From Ignavibacterium sp. (GTDB taxonomy: Bacteria > Bacteroidota > Ignavibacteria > Ignavibacteriales > Ignavibacteriaceae): DNA of 64,000 nt. The notes below the pieces were generated by a model. It made no database searches, was not told the origin of the DNA, and saw only the letters and a list, made by a program, of their open reading frames with translations. Made by a program: the position numbers and the translations under genes. Numbering within the stretch: the stretch's first letter is position 1; every line of letters begins with the position of its first letter. The DNA lies in NCBI GenBank assembly GCA_032027145.1, contig JAVSMP010000001.1:1206903-1270902 (forward strand). Reading direction: 5' to 3'. This document shows positions 18,088-27,393 of this stretch, one piece after another.

Positions 18088-19077
18088 ATGGATATATCAA
18101 CAACATATTTAGGATTAAAATTAAAATCGCCCATCGTTTGTTCAGCAGGTCCGTTATCTGAAAAAGTTTCTAATATACGTGAAATGGAAGATGCAGGTGC
18201 GGGTGCAGTTGTTCTATACTCAATTTTTGAAGAACAGATTGAACATGAGCAGCTCGAATTAGTTTATCATACAACAGCACATTCAGAAAGTTTTGCTGAA
18301 GCCACATCTTACTTTCCAGAGCCGTTTGAGTTTAAACTTGGTCCGGAAGAATATCTCAATCACATCCGAAAGGCAAAAGAAGCGGTTAACATTCCAATCA
18401 TTGCAAGTTTAAATGGCAAATCTATTGGCGGATGGACTGATTACGCAAAGAAGATAGAGCAGGCAGGAGCCGATGCACTTGAACTGAATATTTATTTGCT
18501 TCCAACCGATCCCAGAAAGTTCAGCGCAGAAATTGAAAAAACATATATAGATATCGTTAAAGCCGTCAAATCAACAGTAAAGATTCCTGTTGCAGTTAAA
18601 ATGCATCCGTTCTTCAGTTCAACAAGTTATATGGCTTCGCAGTTATGTAATGCAGGTGCAGATGGATTGGTTTTATTTAATCGCTTTTATCAACCTGATA
18701 TTGATCTCGAGACACTTGATGTTGTTCCAAATGTAATATTAAGTACTCCAATGGCAATGAGACTTCCATTAAGATGGATTGCTATGTTATATGGACGTAT
18801 TAATGCAGATCTTGCTGCAACAAGCGGGATTTACTCTGCACAGGATATACTCAAAATGATTATGGCGGGTGCAAAGGTTACTATGATGCTTTCTTCGCTG
18901 TTAAAATTTGGAATAGGACATGTTGCAGATGTAACCACTAATCTAAAAACCTGGATGAAAGAGAAAGAATACGAATCAATTGATCAAATGCGCGGAAGTA
19001 TGAGTTATATGAAGGTTGATGATCCTGCAAAATTTGAAAGGGCAAATTATATGAAAGTTCTTCATTCTTATAAATAA
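18088..19077 (+). CDS. dihydroorotate dehydrogenase-like flavoprotein
   Basis: A 329-residue TIM barrel of the FMN-binding DHOD family (starts MDISTTYLGLKLKSPIVCSAGPLS; FMN-phosphate region near the end, MIMAGAKVTMMLSSLLKFG). The active-site loop, NxSCPN in true class 1 PyrD, is here NIYLLPTD, so the Cys/Ser base is missing and the protein is unlikely to make orotate. Proteins of this type are often encoded beside PFOR, as here, so a redox role linked with pyruvate oxidoreductase is an inference. AAGG lies before the ATG. The gap to PFOR contains a GGAGTTA/TAACTCC hairpin (18014-18043) without a T run. Confidence 0.85.
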   Translation: MDISTTYLGLKLKSPIVCSAGPLSEKVSNIREMEDAGAGAVVLYSIFEEQIEHEQLELVYHTTAHSESFAEATSYFPEPFEFKLGPEEYLNHIRKAKEAVNIPIIASLNGKSIGGWTDYAKKIEQAGADALELNIYLLPTDPRKFSAEIEKTYIDIVKAVKSTVKIPVAVKMHPFFSSTSYMASQLCNAGADGLVLFNRFYQPDIDLETLDVVPNVILSTPMAMRLPLRWIAMLYGRINADLAATSGIYSAQDILKMIMAGAKVTMMLSSLLKFGIGHVADVTTNLKTWMKEKEYESIDQMRGSMSYMKVDDPAKFERANYMKVLHSYK

Positions 19078-19124
19078 AAATTATTTATCACGCTTTGATA
19101 AAACAAGTGTGATATTGTATTGTA

Positions 19125-19206
19125 TCCATTGCCGGATGATGCTCAGAGGAGAATCCTGATCGAAACCGAAGCAGAATGTGAATTAACCGGCAGTGGATTT
19201 TTTATT
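19125..19206 (+). other. long-stem structured element, probable terminator of the nifJ/DHOD-like transcript
   Basis: TCCATTGCCGG (19125-19135) pairs with CCGGCAGTGGA (19187-19197) over 11 bp with one G-U, closing a 51-base internal region with AGGAGAATCCT in it, then TTTTTTATTT. A second hairpin ATCACGCTT/AAGTGTGAT (19087-19113) precedes it. The large ordered loop is unusual for a simple terminator. No RNA family is recognised. Confidence 0.45.
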
Positions 19207-19219
19207 TATGGCTTTATGT

Positions 19220-22200
19220 TTACAATTTACGAGCAACAACAACAACTGTTTTTAAAGTTTCCACAATTCCTGAGTTGTCATTAAGAGCCTCCAGAAATAC
19301 AATATAAATTCCTATTCTTAATGCTCTTTTATCATCATCCAGTCCATCAAAAATTACAGAGCCGCTTGAACCGCTTGCCTGATTGTTTAAAAGAGTTCTG
19401 ACTAATCTTCCTTTGCTGTCAAATATTTTTATTCTTACCTGTGAGATTGCTTGTGTTAAATTGTAGTTTATGATTGTGAAATCCTCAAATCCGTCATTAT
19501 CAGGCGAAAAAGGATTTGGGTTCAGGGATATAGTCGCTGATTGATTAAGGTTTTCAGCAAATATACTGTTTTGCAATCCTGGTGTACCGCCAAGCAGAGC
19601 AACACTGGTACTCCAGTTAAGCGGATCGTTGGCATTAAGTGATGGGCTTATTCTTTCTAATGATTTGTTTTTTGTTGAAGCTATATTTTGATTATGCCAT
19701 TTGGGATTATAAAAAACAGAATCAATAACATTATTTCTAACATCTTTTAATAGTATCAGCTCTCCGGTATTAACTAATCCAAGACTTGATTGATTTAGTA
19801 TGTTTTTGTTTTCTGTTCCAATTAAATTATAAAACTCCACAGTTGTTGAATCAGCAATTAAAAGAAAATATTCTTTAGGAGGAATTAAAAAACTTGTTTG
19901 AGAAAGTTTGAAAAAATTTCCGTTTTCATCTTCAATTTTCCATCCTCCAATGTTAATGCTATCATAACCTATATTATAAAACTCTATAAACTCGCTGTTA
20001 AAATTTTCAGGGTCATACATTATTTCGTTAATGATCAAATCGTTTCTTTTATATGCAGGAATGTAGATGAATGAATTTTGTTTTCCCGGTGTGCTTTTAT
20101 TTATATCTAATGAAGTTGCCCAATTTAAACTATCATTTGTCAGACCATTAAGAGAAATTCTTTCAAGTGAATATCCTTTAACATTACCCCAGCTTGAGCG
20201 GTAAAAAAGGCTGTCAATTATACCATTTCTGAAATCGTAAACAACAACTCCGTCTGTAGTATTACCAAGACTGCCGAAGTTTGAATAAAATACTTTTACA
20301 GCAACATCAGGATATGCACTGTTAAAAGAAGTATCTTTAGCAATCACGAAAAGTTCATCGGAGGCAACAAAAAGATTTTCATTGGTGATAAAACTTTTAA
20401 CTGGAGTAGTTAGCACGTCACTTATCATCCAGTCTTTTAAATTTACTGAATCACCGCTAATGTTTATCAGTTCAACCCATTCAGGTTTTCCATCGGCTGG
20501 ATTGTACATTATCTCGTTTATTTTTACTATATCCTGTGCATAACCAGGCTCAATAGATTTTTCATAATAATTGTTTAAAGTATCCTCATCCTGTTGATAT
20601 ACTACTCTGACTGCCGTTAAAATCTTTTTTTGCAGATTAGTAATCTTAACTGTTGAAGCAACTGTTATTGAATCACCGGATAAAAGGTTTTGCTGATTAA
20701 CTGAAGATAAAAGCATATCAACAATATTGTTTGAATCAGAATCAATATAAAATTCAACATAAAAACTTTGAACTGTTTGATTGCCATTATTTTTAATTTT
20801 AGCTGTTAGCGAGATATCATCTCCGGCTGCAGGAAATCTTGGATTATAAGAAATTCCTGTAACAGACAGATCAAATTCCTTTGGTGCTATACTATTAATT
20901 CTTCCAGGTGTGCTTTGCTCAATATCATAACTGCTTGCCCAGTTAAACTGATTATTTGAAGAATTTGTAACCGAGATTCTTTCAAGTGAAAATCCGTTTG
21001 TGCCGCCCCATTGATTTGAATAAAAAACAGAATCAATAGTAAGTCCGCGGTTATCTCTTATCACTACTCCGTCACGATCGTTATTAAAAGAAGGCAGCGG
21101 AATTTTTAACAAATCTGATGGAATAAATCTATGATAATTAAACACTGATGAATCTTTGGTTAGCAGAACATATCCCTTTGGCGGAATTAACAAATTGTTT
21201 TTAATTGCTGCCTTAGCCGGAGTTGTGATTACATCCCAAATGGACCAGTCTTTTAAATCTATTTCTACATCAGTGTTATTGAAGAGTTCAATCCATTCCG
21301 GTTCACCGCCTAAAGGTGCAAACATTATTTCATTAACAACAACAGACTGATTTGGATAACCTGGCTCAATTATTTTATACTTAAAATTATCAGATGTATC
21401 CTGATCCTGACTATAAATAGCTTTGATAAAAAATGCTTTTCTAAATCGCAAATCGTTTGCAGTATAATTGAATTGATATGTGCTTGAATCATTTACTGAT
21501 AAAGTTAAATTGGATATTGCTTCTATGAATAAATCTGGTATTGAATCAAGGTCTGAATCCTCATAAAGTTCAATTGAAAATATGGCAATATTTTTTCCGG
21601 TATTTTTTACAAAAGCTGAAAGTGTGATATTATCTCCAAGCAAAGGATATATTGGATTAAAAATTAAATCTGTTACTTTAATATCATAAGCTTTTTGTGT
21701 TATTGAATTAAAATCACCCGGAGTAGCTTTACTAATATTAATACAAGCAGCCCAATTTGCCGGATTACTGCTTAAACTATCCGCAGATATTCTTTCTAAA
21801 GATTTTCCACCGGTATTTCCTCCCCAACCAGGCAGATAATAAACTGAATCAATTATAAACCCCCGGTCATCTTTAATAACAACTGCATCACCTGTGTTAT
21901 TAAGAGATGGAATATTTGCTTTAACAATTTGTGAAGGCACATTATAGAAATTTAAAATTGAGGAATCTTTTGTTATTACAATAAATGATTCCGGTGCAAT
22001 AAATATATCTGTTCCGGTTATTGTTGTTGTCGAAGATGCATCAGAGAGTTTCCAGTTTTTTATACTTATAGATTGACTAGTCCTATTAAAGAGTTCAATC
22101 CATTCAGGTTCATTTGTTGAAGGAGCATACATAATTTCATTTATAACGATGTCATTATAGATATTGCCGGTGGGATAAACATTAAACTGTTTGATTAACA

Positions 22201-23074
22201 AATTATCTGCTGTGTTCTGATCTTTAGAAAAACTGACTCTTGAAATAATTTGATAATTACCCGCAGAGAGAGAACTAAGAATTACAGAAACAATTACAGA
22301 ATCGCCTGGTAATAAATTAGAATAATCCTGATAGAATATTCTTTCACTTAATTCCGGAATAGAATCCTTATTCATATCATTATACAATTCGATGGAATAA
22401 TTATCTGCCAAAAGAACCCCGTTGTTTTTAACTTTAGCAGCAATTGTAACATCATCCCCGCTGATTGGAATTGAAGGTGAAAACATCAGCGAATATAAAC
22501 TAAGATCATAATTAACCGGTGTAACTGAGTTAGTAAAACCAGGAGTTCCATTGATTACTAATGAATTAGTCCAATTTGTTTGGAGTGAATCCCGATTTAA
22601 TAATATCTTTTCATCGGATATGGCAGTGGGATTATTGGCAGAGTAAAAATAAAAATCTACAGTATCATTGCTTACAGTTAACAGCCATAAAGGTCGGTTT
22701 GTTGTATTAGCCATGCCGGATGAGCCAAAAGAATTATCGGATATCTTTAAAATCAAAGCACTTGGCGGAACCAATCCATTATAAATTCCAGTGGCGATAT
22801 CGTAATCATTTTCAAAAATAACCGCAAAAGAATTTGGCGCTAATATGGTACCAAATCCTGCATCTGTAATCTGATCGGCTGTTGATGTATAGTATTTAAT
22901 CTTGTAAAAACTTAGGTCAACACTTTCAGTTGAGCTTAAATTATATATCTCGATAAATTCATTGTTTCCCGAAGTTGGTGCAAACATTACTTCAGAAAAA
23001 ATTAGCATAGTATCTGTTTGCGGTAAACTTATAGTAGCTGACAGGGCAATAAGTAAACTGATTTTTTTTAACAT
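19220..23074 (-). CDS. secreted lamin-tail/CARDB repeat protein with FlgD-like C-terminus
   Basis: A 1284-residue exported protein (signal near 1-18, SLPQTDT). Five lamin-tail domains, each opening with a motif like INEIMYAPSTNEPEWIELFN, begin at about residues 24, 310, 575, 840 and 1030. Three CARDB-like beta domains (YDLSLYSLMFSPSIPISGDD and similar) alternate with the first four. The end (NPFSPDNDGFEDFTIINYNL...GIYIVFLEAL) resembles FlgD-Ig/gliding-motility C-terminal domains and lacks the QNYPNPFNP form. Lamin-tail proteins in bacteria are often adhesive or associated with extracellular nucleases, but no nuclease is visible. The start of the SDR gene lies upstream with a 28-base gap between the two genes, so both may share a transcript. 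Confidence 0.85.
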   Translation of the reverse strand: MLKKISLLIALSATISLPQTDTMLIFSEVMFAPTSGNNEFIEIYNLSSTESVDLSFYKIKYYTSTADQITDAGFGTILAPNSFAVIFENDYDIATGIYNGLVPPSALILKISDNSFGSSGMANTTNRPLWLLTVSNDTVDFYFYSANNPTAISDEKILLNRDSLQTNWTNSLVINGTPGFTNSVTPVNYDLSLYSLMFSPSIPISGDDVTIAAKVKNNGVLLADNYSIELYNDMNKDSIPELSERIFYQDYSNLLPGDSVIVSVILSSLSAGNYQIISRVSFSKDQNTADNLLIKQFNVYPTGNIYNDIVINEIMYAPSTNEPEWIELFNRTSQSISIKNWKLSDASSTTTITGTDIFIAPESFIVITKDSSILNFYNVPSQIVKANIPSLNNTGDAVVIKDDRGFIIDSVYYLPGWGGNTGGKSLERISADSLSSNPANWAACINISKATPGDFNSITQKAYDIKVTDLIFNPIYPLLGDNITLSAFVKNTGKNIAIFSIELYEDSDLDSIPDLFIEAISNLTLSVNDSSTYQFNYTANDLRFRKAFFIKAIYSQDQDTSDNFKYKIIEPGYPNQSVVVNEIMFAPLGGEPEWIELFNNTDVEIDLKDWSIWDVITTPAKAAIKNNLLIPPKGYVLLTKDSSVFNYHRFIPSDLLKIPLPSFNNDRDGVVIRDNRGLTIDSVFYSNQWGGTNGFSLERISVTNSSNNQFNWASSYDIEQSTPGRINSIAPKEFDLSVTGISYNPRFPAAGDDISLTAKIKNNGNQTVQSFYVEFYIDSDSNNIVDMLLSSVNQQNLLSGDSITVASTVKITNLQKKILTAVRVVYQQDEDTLNNYYEKSIEPGYAQDIVKINEIMYNPADGKPEWVELINISGDSVNLKDWMISDVLTTPVKSFITNENLFVASDELFVIAKDTSFNSAYPDVAVKVFYSNFGSLGNTTDGVVVYDFRNGIIDSLFYRSSWGNVKGYSLERISLNGLTNDSLNWATSLDINKSTPGKQNSFIYIPAYKRNDLIINEIMYDPENFNSEFIEFYNIGYDSINIGGWKIEDENGNFFKLSQTSFLIPPKEYFLLIADSTTVEFYNLIGTENKNILNQSSLGLVNTGELILLKDVRNNVIDSVFYNPKWHNQNIASTKNKSLERISPSLNANDPLNWSTSVALLGGTPGLQNSIFAENLNQSATISLNPNPFSPDNDGFEDFTIINYNLTQAISQVRIKIFDSKGRLVRTLLNNQASGSSGSVIFDGLDDDKRALRIGIYIVFLEALNDNSGIVETLKTVVVVARKL

Positions 23075-23102
23075 TTTAACCCCGAAAAAAATAGACTGTT
23101 TT

Positions 23103-23873
23103 TTATTTTTTCTTTGGTCTTAGTTCCTTGGAAGCCAATACTTCAAATAATTTAGTTGGCATTAGTTTTAATATTTTAGCACCAATTGTTAATTGCCAGG
23201 GAAATTCGATTATACGTTTATCTTTTTTTAATCCTTTAATTATAATCCTGCTGGCTTTTTCGACACTCATTAAAAACGGCATTTCAAATTCATTTTTATC
23301 TGTCATTGCTGTTTTAACAAAACCGGGTTTAACAGTAATAACTTTAACATTATATTTTTTTAGTTCTATCCGTAAGCTTTCTAATAAGATTGTTAACGCC
23401 GCTTTACTTGCCGCATAAAATCCACTTTTGGGAAAACCCTTTACATCTGCCAGACTAGATACACCAACGATATAGCCTTTTTTTTGTTTTATAAAATAAG
23501 GCAATAGTTCTTCGATAAAGTAAACCGGACCGAGAACATTTGTATTGAAAGTTATTTCAGCTTCAGATGAATTAAAATTCAGAACACCCAATCTTTCAGA
23601 AACTCCTGAGTTAAGTATTGCAATATCAATTTGCCCAAAATCTTCTTTGATTAATTTTACTGTATTATAGACTTCATCTTTTGAAGTAACATCACATTTG
23701 TAATACTTTATTTGGGATGTATCACCAATTTGATCAACTAATGATTTTAATATATCTGTTCTTCTGGCAACTAACGCAAGTTTTGCACCCTCCATTGCCA
23801 AATCTTTTGCAAGTTGATAACCAATACCCGAAGATGCACCGGTTAATAGAACTACAAAGTTTTTAAAATTCAT
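23103..23873 (-). CDS. short-chain dehydrogenase/reductase
   Basis: I chose the ATG at 23873 (AGAAG upstream) rather than 23903, giving 256 residues. Classical SDR marks are seen: TGASSGIG near 10 for the cofactor, NSG in place of NAG near 85, catalytic Ser in VGVSSLAD near 138, and YAASKAA (Tyr/Lys) near 153. The cofactor helix with ARR after the second strand suggests NADP(H), an inference. Substrate unknown. The C-terminal basic tail is short, so the protein is probably cytoplasmic or membrane-associated. Confidence 0.88.
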   Translation of the reverse strand: MNFKNFVVLLTGASSGIGYQLAKDLAMEGAKLALVARRTDILKSLVDQIGDTSQIKYYKCDVTSKDEVYNTVKLIKEDFGQIDIAILNSGVSERLGVLNFNSSEAEITFNTNVLGPVYFIEELLPYFIKQKKGYIVGVSSLADVKGFPKSGFYAASKAALTILLESLRIELKKYNVKVITVKPGFVKTAMTDKNEFEMPFLMSVEKASRIIIKGLKKDKRIIEFPWQLTIGAKILKLMPTKLFEVLASKELRPKKK

Positions 23874-24020
23874 TTGCTTCTTTTTGTAATTTTTACAAAG
23901 CAAGTAATTGAATTAAGAGATTAAAATCAACCAGATAGTAAATAAATTTTACAGGAAAGATTAAAAGTGGAAATTAAAGCAGAAAAATCGTTTCTTTAAA
24001 AAGAATTTTTACCATATATT

Positions 24021-24036
24021 TTGGCACGCTAATAGC
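24021..24036 (+). promoter_or_regulatory. candidate sigma-54 (-24/-12) promoter before the rpoN operon
   Basis: TTGGCACG at 24021-24028 matches the -24 element exactly; GC at 24035-24036 is in the right place for -12, with exactly ten bases between GG and GC. The -12 element reads TAGCA instead of TTGCA. Transcription would start about three bases before the ATG at 24050, giving a near-leaderless message; this fits the absence of a ribosome site there but is also a reason for caution. Confidence 0.4.
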
Positions 24037-24049
24037 AAAAATTATTCCA

Positions 24050-24619
24050 ATGACAATAGATAAAATATTTGCAATAAATGATGTTTTGGTAAGGGATGAA
24101 ATAGTAGAAATTCCCTTTTCCTGTGATTTAAAGAAATGTAAAGGTGCCTGCTGCACTTTGGATAGTGAATTTGGTGCGCCAATCAGAAAAGACGAAGTTG
24201 AAGAAATTGAGAAAGTTCTTCCAGTAGTTAAAAATTACCTGGCACAAAAGAATATTGACGAAATTGAAACAAGAGGATTTTACGAAATTAATGACGGTGA
24301 GATTTTAATAAACAGTATTAATAATAAAGACTGTGTGTTCTCTTACTGGGAAAATGGTATTGCCAGATGTGCTATAGAACGCGCTTATTTTGACGGTAAA
24401 ATAAATTACAGAAAACCAATTTCCTGTCATCTGTTTCCAATTCGGGTATCAGATTTTGGAGGAGATGTATTACGTTATGAAAAGTTCAGCGAGTGTGCAC
24501 CGGCACTTGAAAAAGGAAAAGAAGAAAATGTTACTATTGTAGAATTCTGCAAAGATTCTTTAATAAGATTATACGGAGAGCAATGGTACAATAAACTTAT
24601 GAATTATACAGGTAAATAA
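24050..24619 (+). CDS. DUF3109 family protein (cysteine-rich, YkgJ-like)
   Basis: A 189-residue cytoplasmic protein. Cysteines expected to bind metal or a cluster are seen in SCDLKKCKGACCTLDSEFG near residue 25, CVFSYW near 98, RCAIERA near 108, ISCHLFPIR near 124 and SECAPAL near 143, the arrangement of DUF3109. The biochemical role of the family is unknown to me. The stop is followed one base later by the rpoN ATG, so the two are translationally close and one operon. There is no clear Shine-Dalgarno before its ATG. Confidence 0.85.
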   Translation: MTIDKIFAINDVLVRDEIVEIPFSCDLKKCKGACCTLDSEFGAPIRKDEVEEIEKVLPVVKNYLAQKNIDEIETRGFYEINDGEILINSINNKDCVFSYWENGIARCAIERAYFDGKINYRKPISCHLFPIRVSDFGGDVLRYEKFSECAPALEKGKEENVTIVEFCKDSLIRLYGEQWYNKLMNYTGK

Positions 24620-24620
24620 A

Positions 24621-26075
24621 ATGCTTTCACTCAGTCAACGACTAGCTCAAACACAAAAACTTTCGCCACAACAAATTCAGTATCAGAAACTGCTACAGCT
24701 TAATACCCTGGCTTTAGAACAGCGCATAAAAACTGAACTTGAAATGAATCCTGTGCTTGAAGAGGAAATGGAAATGAATCTTGAGCAGAATGATAAGGAA
24801 AAAGATTCTGATACAGAATCTGAAATAGAAGACGAGTACTCTGATAAAGATAATGAAGAATTTGCTTTGGAAGATTATATGAATGATGATGATTTTGATC
24901 ATGAAAGAATCAACCGAAGCCCTGATGAAGAAATTTATCAACCGCTTGCGCCACAAAGAGAAACATTAAGTGAGTACTTAACAGAACAACTTAGAATGCT
25001 TAATCTTAGCGAAAATCTTTATATCCTTGGTGAAGAAATAATCGGTAACCTGGATGAAGACGGATATTTGAAAAGAGAACTATCAGAGATTCTTAATGAA
25101 CTTGAAATGTTTGAACACATTAATATTGAACCTCAGACTGCTGAAGATTTGCTTAGACGAATCCAAAAATTTGATCCGATTGGTATTGCCAGCAGAAATT
25201 TGAAGGAATGTCTAATTGTTCAACTTCAGGAGAGTAAATCTGATCCCTACAACAAATATCTTGCAATTAAAATGCTTGAAGATCATTATGATGAATTTAC
25301 AAAAAGAAGATTTGATCTTATCAGGCAAAGAATGAATATGACTGATGAAAGTTTGAAAGATACTGTCGAACTGATCCAGACAATGAATCCAAAACCAGGC
25401 GAAGGTAATATTTCATCAATGGAAATGAATCAGGTTACACCTGATTTTATAGTTGAAAAAGTAGATGAAAACTGGGTGATTACTCTTAATGATAAAAGTA
25501 TGCCTTCAGTAACGATCAGCAAACAATATTTGGAAATGTTTAATTCCAATAAAAGATTAAAAAGAAACAACCGGGAAAAAGAGACTTATAAATTTTTAAG
25601 GGAAAAATTTGAATCTGCAAAATGGTTTATTGCCTGCATCCAGCAGCGACGCGAAACATTGATGAAAATTATGCGTGCAATCCTCGAAAGACAGTACATG
25701 TTTTTTGAAAAAGGTCCAAAGTTCCTTAAACCTATGATATACAAGGATATTGCTGAAGAAATTCAAATGGATATTTCTACAATAAGCAGGGTTGTAAATG
25801 GTAAATATGTTCAAAGCCCGATGGGAATACACGAATTGAAATATTTCTTCAGCGAAGGATTATCAACAGATTTTGGCGAAGAAGTATCCAACAAACACAT
25901 TCGTGAAAGATTAAAAGAGATAATAGAACACGAAAATAAAAAAGCACCTTTTAGTGATGATAAACTTGCAGACTTATTGAATGCTGAGGGTATCCACATT
26001 GCAAGAAGAACTGTTGCAAAGTACCGCGAGCAATTAAAGCTGCCCGTTGCACGCTTGCGTAAACAGATGATTTAA
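24621..26075 (+). CDS. rpoN: RNA polymerase sigma-54 factor
   Basis: A 484-residue alternative sigma factor that needs AAA+ activators to open promoters. Region I is glutamine/leucine-rich (SLSQRLAQTQKLSPQQIQ...LEQRI), region II is strongly acidic (about 50-95), the core-binding region follows (FDPIGIASRNLKECL near 190), then the HTH (DIAEEIQMDISTISRVVNGKY near 375) and the RpoN box ARRTVAKYREQL near 460 that recognises the -24 element. All regions are complete. Its stop TAA is followed immediately by the ATG of the membrane methyltransferase gene. Confidence 0.97.
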   Translation: MLSLSQRLAQTQKLSPQQIQYQKLLQLNTLALEQRIKTELEMNPVLEEEMEMNLEQNDKEKDSDTESEIEDEYSDKDNEEFALEDYMNDDDFDHERINRSPDEEIYQPLAPQRETLSEYLTEQLRMLNLSENLYILGEEIIGNLDEDGYLKRELSEILNELEMFEHINIEPQTAEDLLRRIQKFDPIGIASRNLKECLIVQLQESKSDPYNKYLAIKMLEDHYDEFTKRRFDLIRQRMNMTDESLKDTVELIQTMNPKPGEGNISSMEMNQVTPDFIVEKVDENWVITLNDKSMPSVTISKQYLEMFNSNKRLKRNNREKETYKFLREKFESAKWFIACIQQRRETLMKIMRAILERQYMFFEKGPKFLKPMIYKDIAEEIQMDISTISRVVNGKYVQSPMGIHELKYFFSEGLSTDFGEEVSNKHIRERLKEIIEHENKKAPFSDDKLADLLNAEGIHIARRTVAKYREQLKLPVARLRKQMI

Positions 26076-26708
26076 ATGCTGTATTTCTGGGATGTTGTTG
26101 CTTTAATTTTTCTCTTTGCACTTTATGGACTAGTACATTCCGTGCTTGCATCAGAAAAAATTAAAATTGCTTTTAAAAAACTATTCGGAAAATTTATAGC
26201 TTTTTACAGATTGTTATTTAACATCTTTGCGTTGCTGAGTTTATATTTTATCTGGGAAGCAGCACCCCATCCTTCATTACAGATTTATCAATTACCCCCG
26301 CCTTACGATTATCTTGTTTTAATTCCGCAATTAGCAGCAATGGCAGGAGTGATATGGTGTTTTAAGTATATCAGTTTAAAAGAATTTATAGGAGTGAATC
26401 AAATAGGCAGGTTAATAAACAATGAATACTCTGAAAATGAGCTTGATGAAAGATATACTTTAAGAATAAAAGGACCTTATAAATACAGTCGTCATCCGAT
26501 ATATTTTTTTTCAATCTTATTTTTGTTGTTCAGAGCTGAAATGAATTTGTCTTATCTCACAATGTTCATATCGTTTACAGCCTATTTTTATATCGGCTCG
26601 TATTATGAAGAAAAAAAATTGGTTAGGCTTTTTGGTGATGTTTATTCAAATTATCAGAAAAGTGTACCAAGAATTTTTCCAATTAGATTAAAATTTCCAT
26701 CAAAATAA
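26076..26708 (+). CDS. membrane methyltransferase-like protein (NnrU/isoprenylcysteine methyltransferase family)
   Basis: A 210-residue integral membrane protein with about five or six hydrophobic helices. The C-terminal signature GPYKYSRHPIYF (near 130), EEKKLVRLFGDVYSNY and VPRIFP is typical of NnrU/ICMT-like and methanethiol S-methyltransferase-type enzymes that use S-adenosylmethionine at the membrane. The substrate is unknown. It starts directly after the rpoN stop and ends the operon before a terminator. Confidence 0.82.
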   Translation: MLYFWDVVALIFLFALYGLVHSVLASEKIKIAFKKLFGKFIAFYRLLFNIFALLSLYFIWEAAPHPSLQIYQLPPPYDYLVLIPQLAAMAGVIWCFKYISLKEFIGVNQIGRLINNEYSENELDERYTLRIKGPYKYSRHPIYFFSILFLLFRAEMNLSYLTMFISFTAYFYIGSYYEEKKLVRLFGDVYSNYQKSVPRIFPIRLKFPSK

Positions 26709-26725
26709 ATTTGGAGTTCATTAGT

Positions 26726-26780
26726 AGTAATATTTGTAACTGACTTTTATTTGCTTAGCAAGTATTACTCCTTTTTTTTT
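26726..26780 (+). terminator. terminator of the DUF3109-rpoN-methyltransferase operon
   Basis: AGTAATATTTG (26726-26736) pairs with CAAGTATTACT (26759-26769), followed by a run of nine T from 26772. Confidence 0.7.
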
Positions 26781-26851
26781 ATGTTGTCCAATTTAGAGGG
26801 TACAGTTCATATTGTTAAATTTGTATTGATTAAATTCAGGAATAATTAATT

Positions 26852-27391
26852 ATGAAACAAAGATTAAAATCAACAACAATACTTGGTATTATACACAATG
26901 GTGTTGCCGCACTTGGAGGTGATGGACAGGTTTCTTTGGGTAACACTGTTATGAAACATAATGCAATGAAAATTAGAAAAATAGCAAACGGAAAAGTACT
27001 TTGCGGTTTTGCAGGTGCTTCGGCAGATGCTTTTACACTTATGGAAAGATTTGAAGACAAGCTTGAACAATACCGCGGAAATGTTAACCGTGCTGCAGTT
27101 GAACTTGCAAAAGACTGGCGAACAGATAAATTTTTGAGGAAACTTGAAGCAATGCTTGCCGTTATCTCTAAAGATACTGCACTTGTTGTTTCAGGAACCG
27201 GAGATGTTATTGAACCTGATGATCAGATTGTCGCAATTGGTTCGGGCGGAATGTATGCACTTGCTGCTGCGCAAATGTTAAAAAAACATAGTCAGTTATC
27301 AGCAAAAGAAATAGTGCAGGAATCATTAAAAACTGCTGCTGAAATTTGTATTTACACAAACGATAAAATTAATGTAGAGGTCATTGATTGA
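26852..27391 (+). CDS. hslV: HslV peptidase subunit of the HslUV protease
   Basis: A 179-residue proteasome-like threonine peptidase. It starts [14 protein letters not shown]; the catalytic Thr should be exposed after removal of the short leader (STTILG). [14 protein letters not shown] near 24, the basic KIRKI near 42 and [16 protein letters not shown] near 57 are all characteristic. It forms a double hexamer capped by HslU and degrades misfolded and regulatory proteins. Its TGA overlaps the start region of hslU, so the pair is coupled. Confidence 0.97.
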   Translation: MKQRLKSTTILGIIHNGVAALGGDGQVSLGNTVMKHNAMKIRKIANGKVLCGFAGASADAFTLMERFEDKLEQYRGNVNRAAVELAKDWRTDKFLRKLEAMLAVISKDTALVVSGTGDVIEPDDQIVAIGSGGMYALAAAQMLKKHSQLSAKEIVQESLKTAAEICIYTNDKINVEVID

Positions 27392-27393
27392 TT

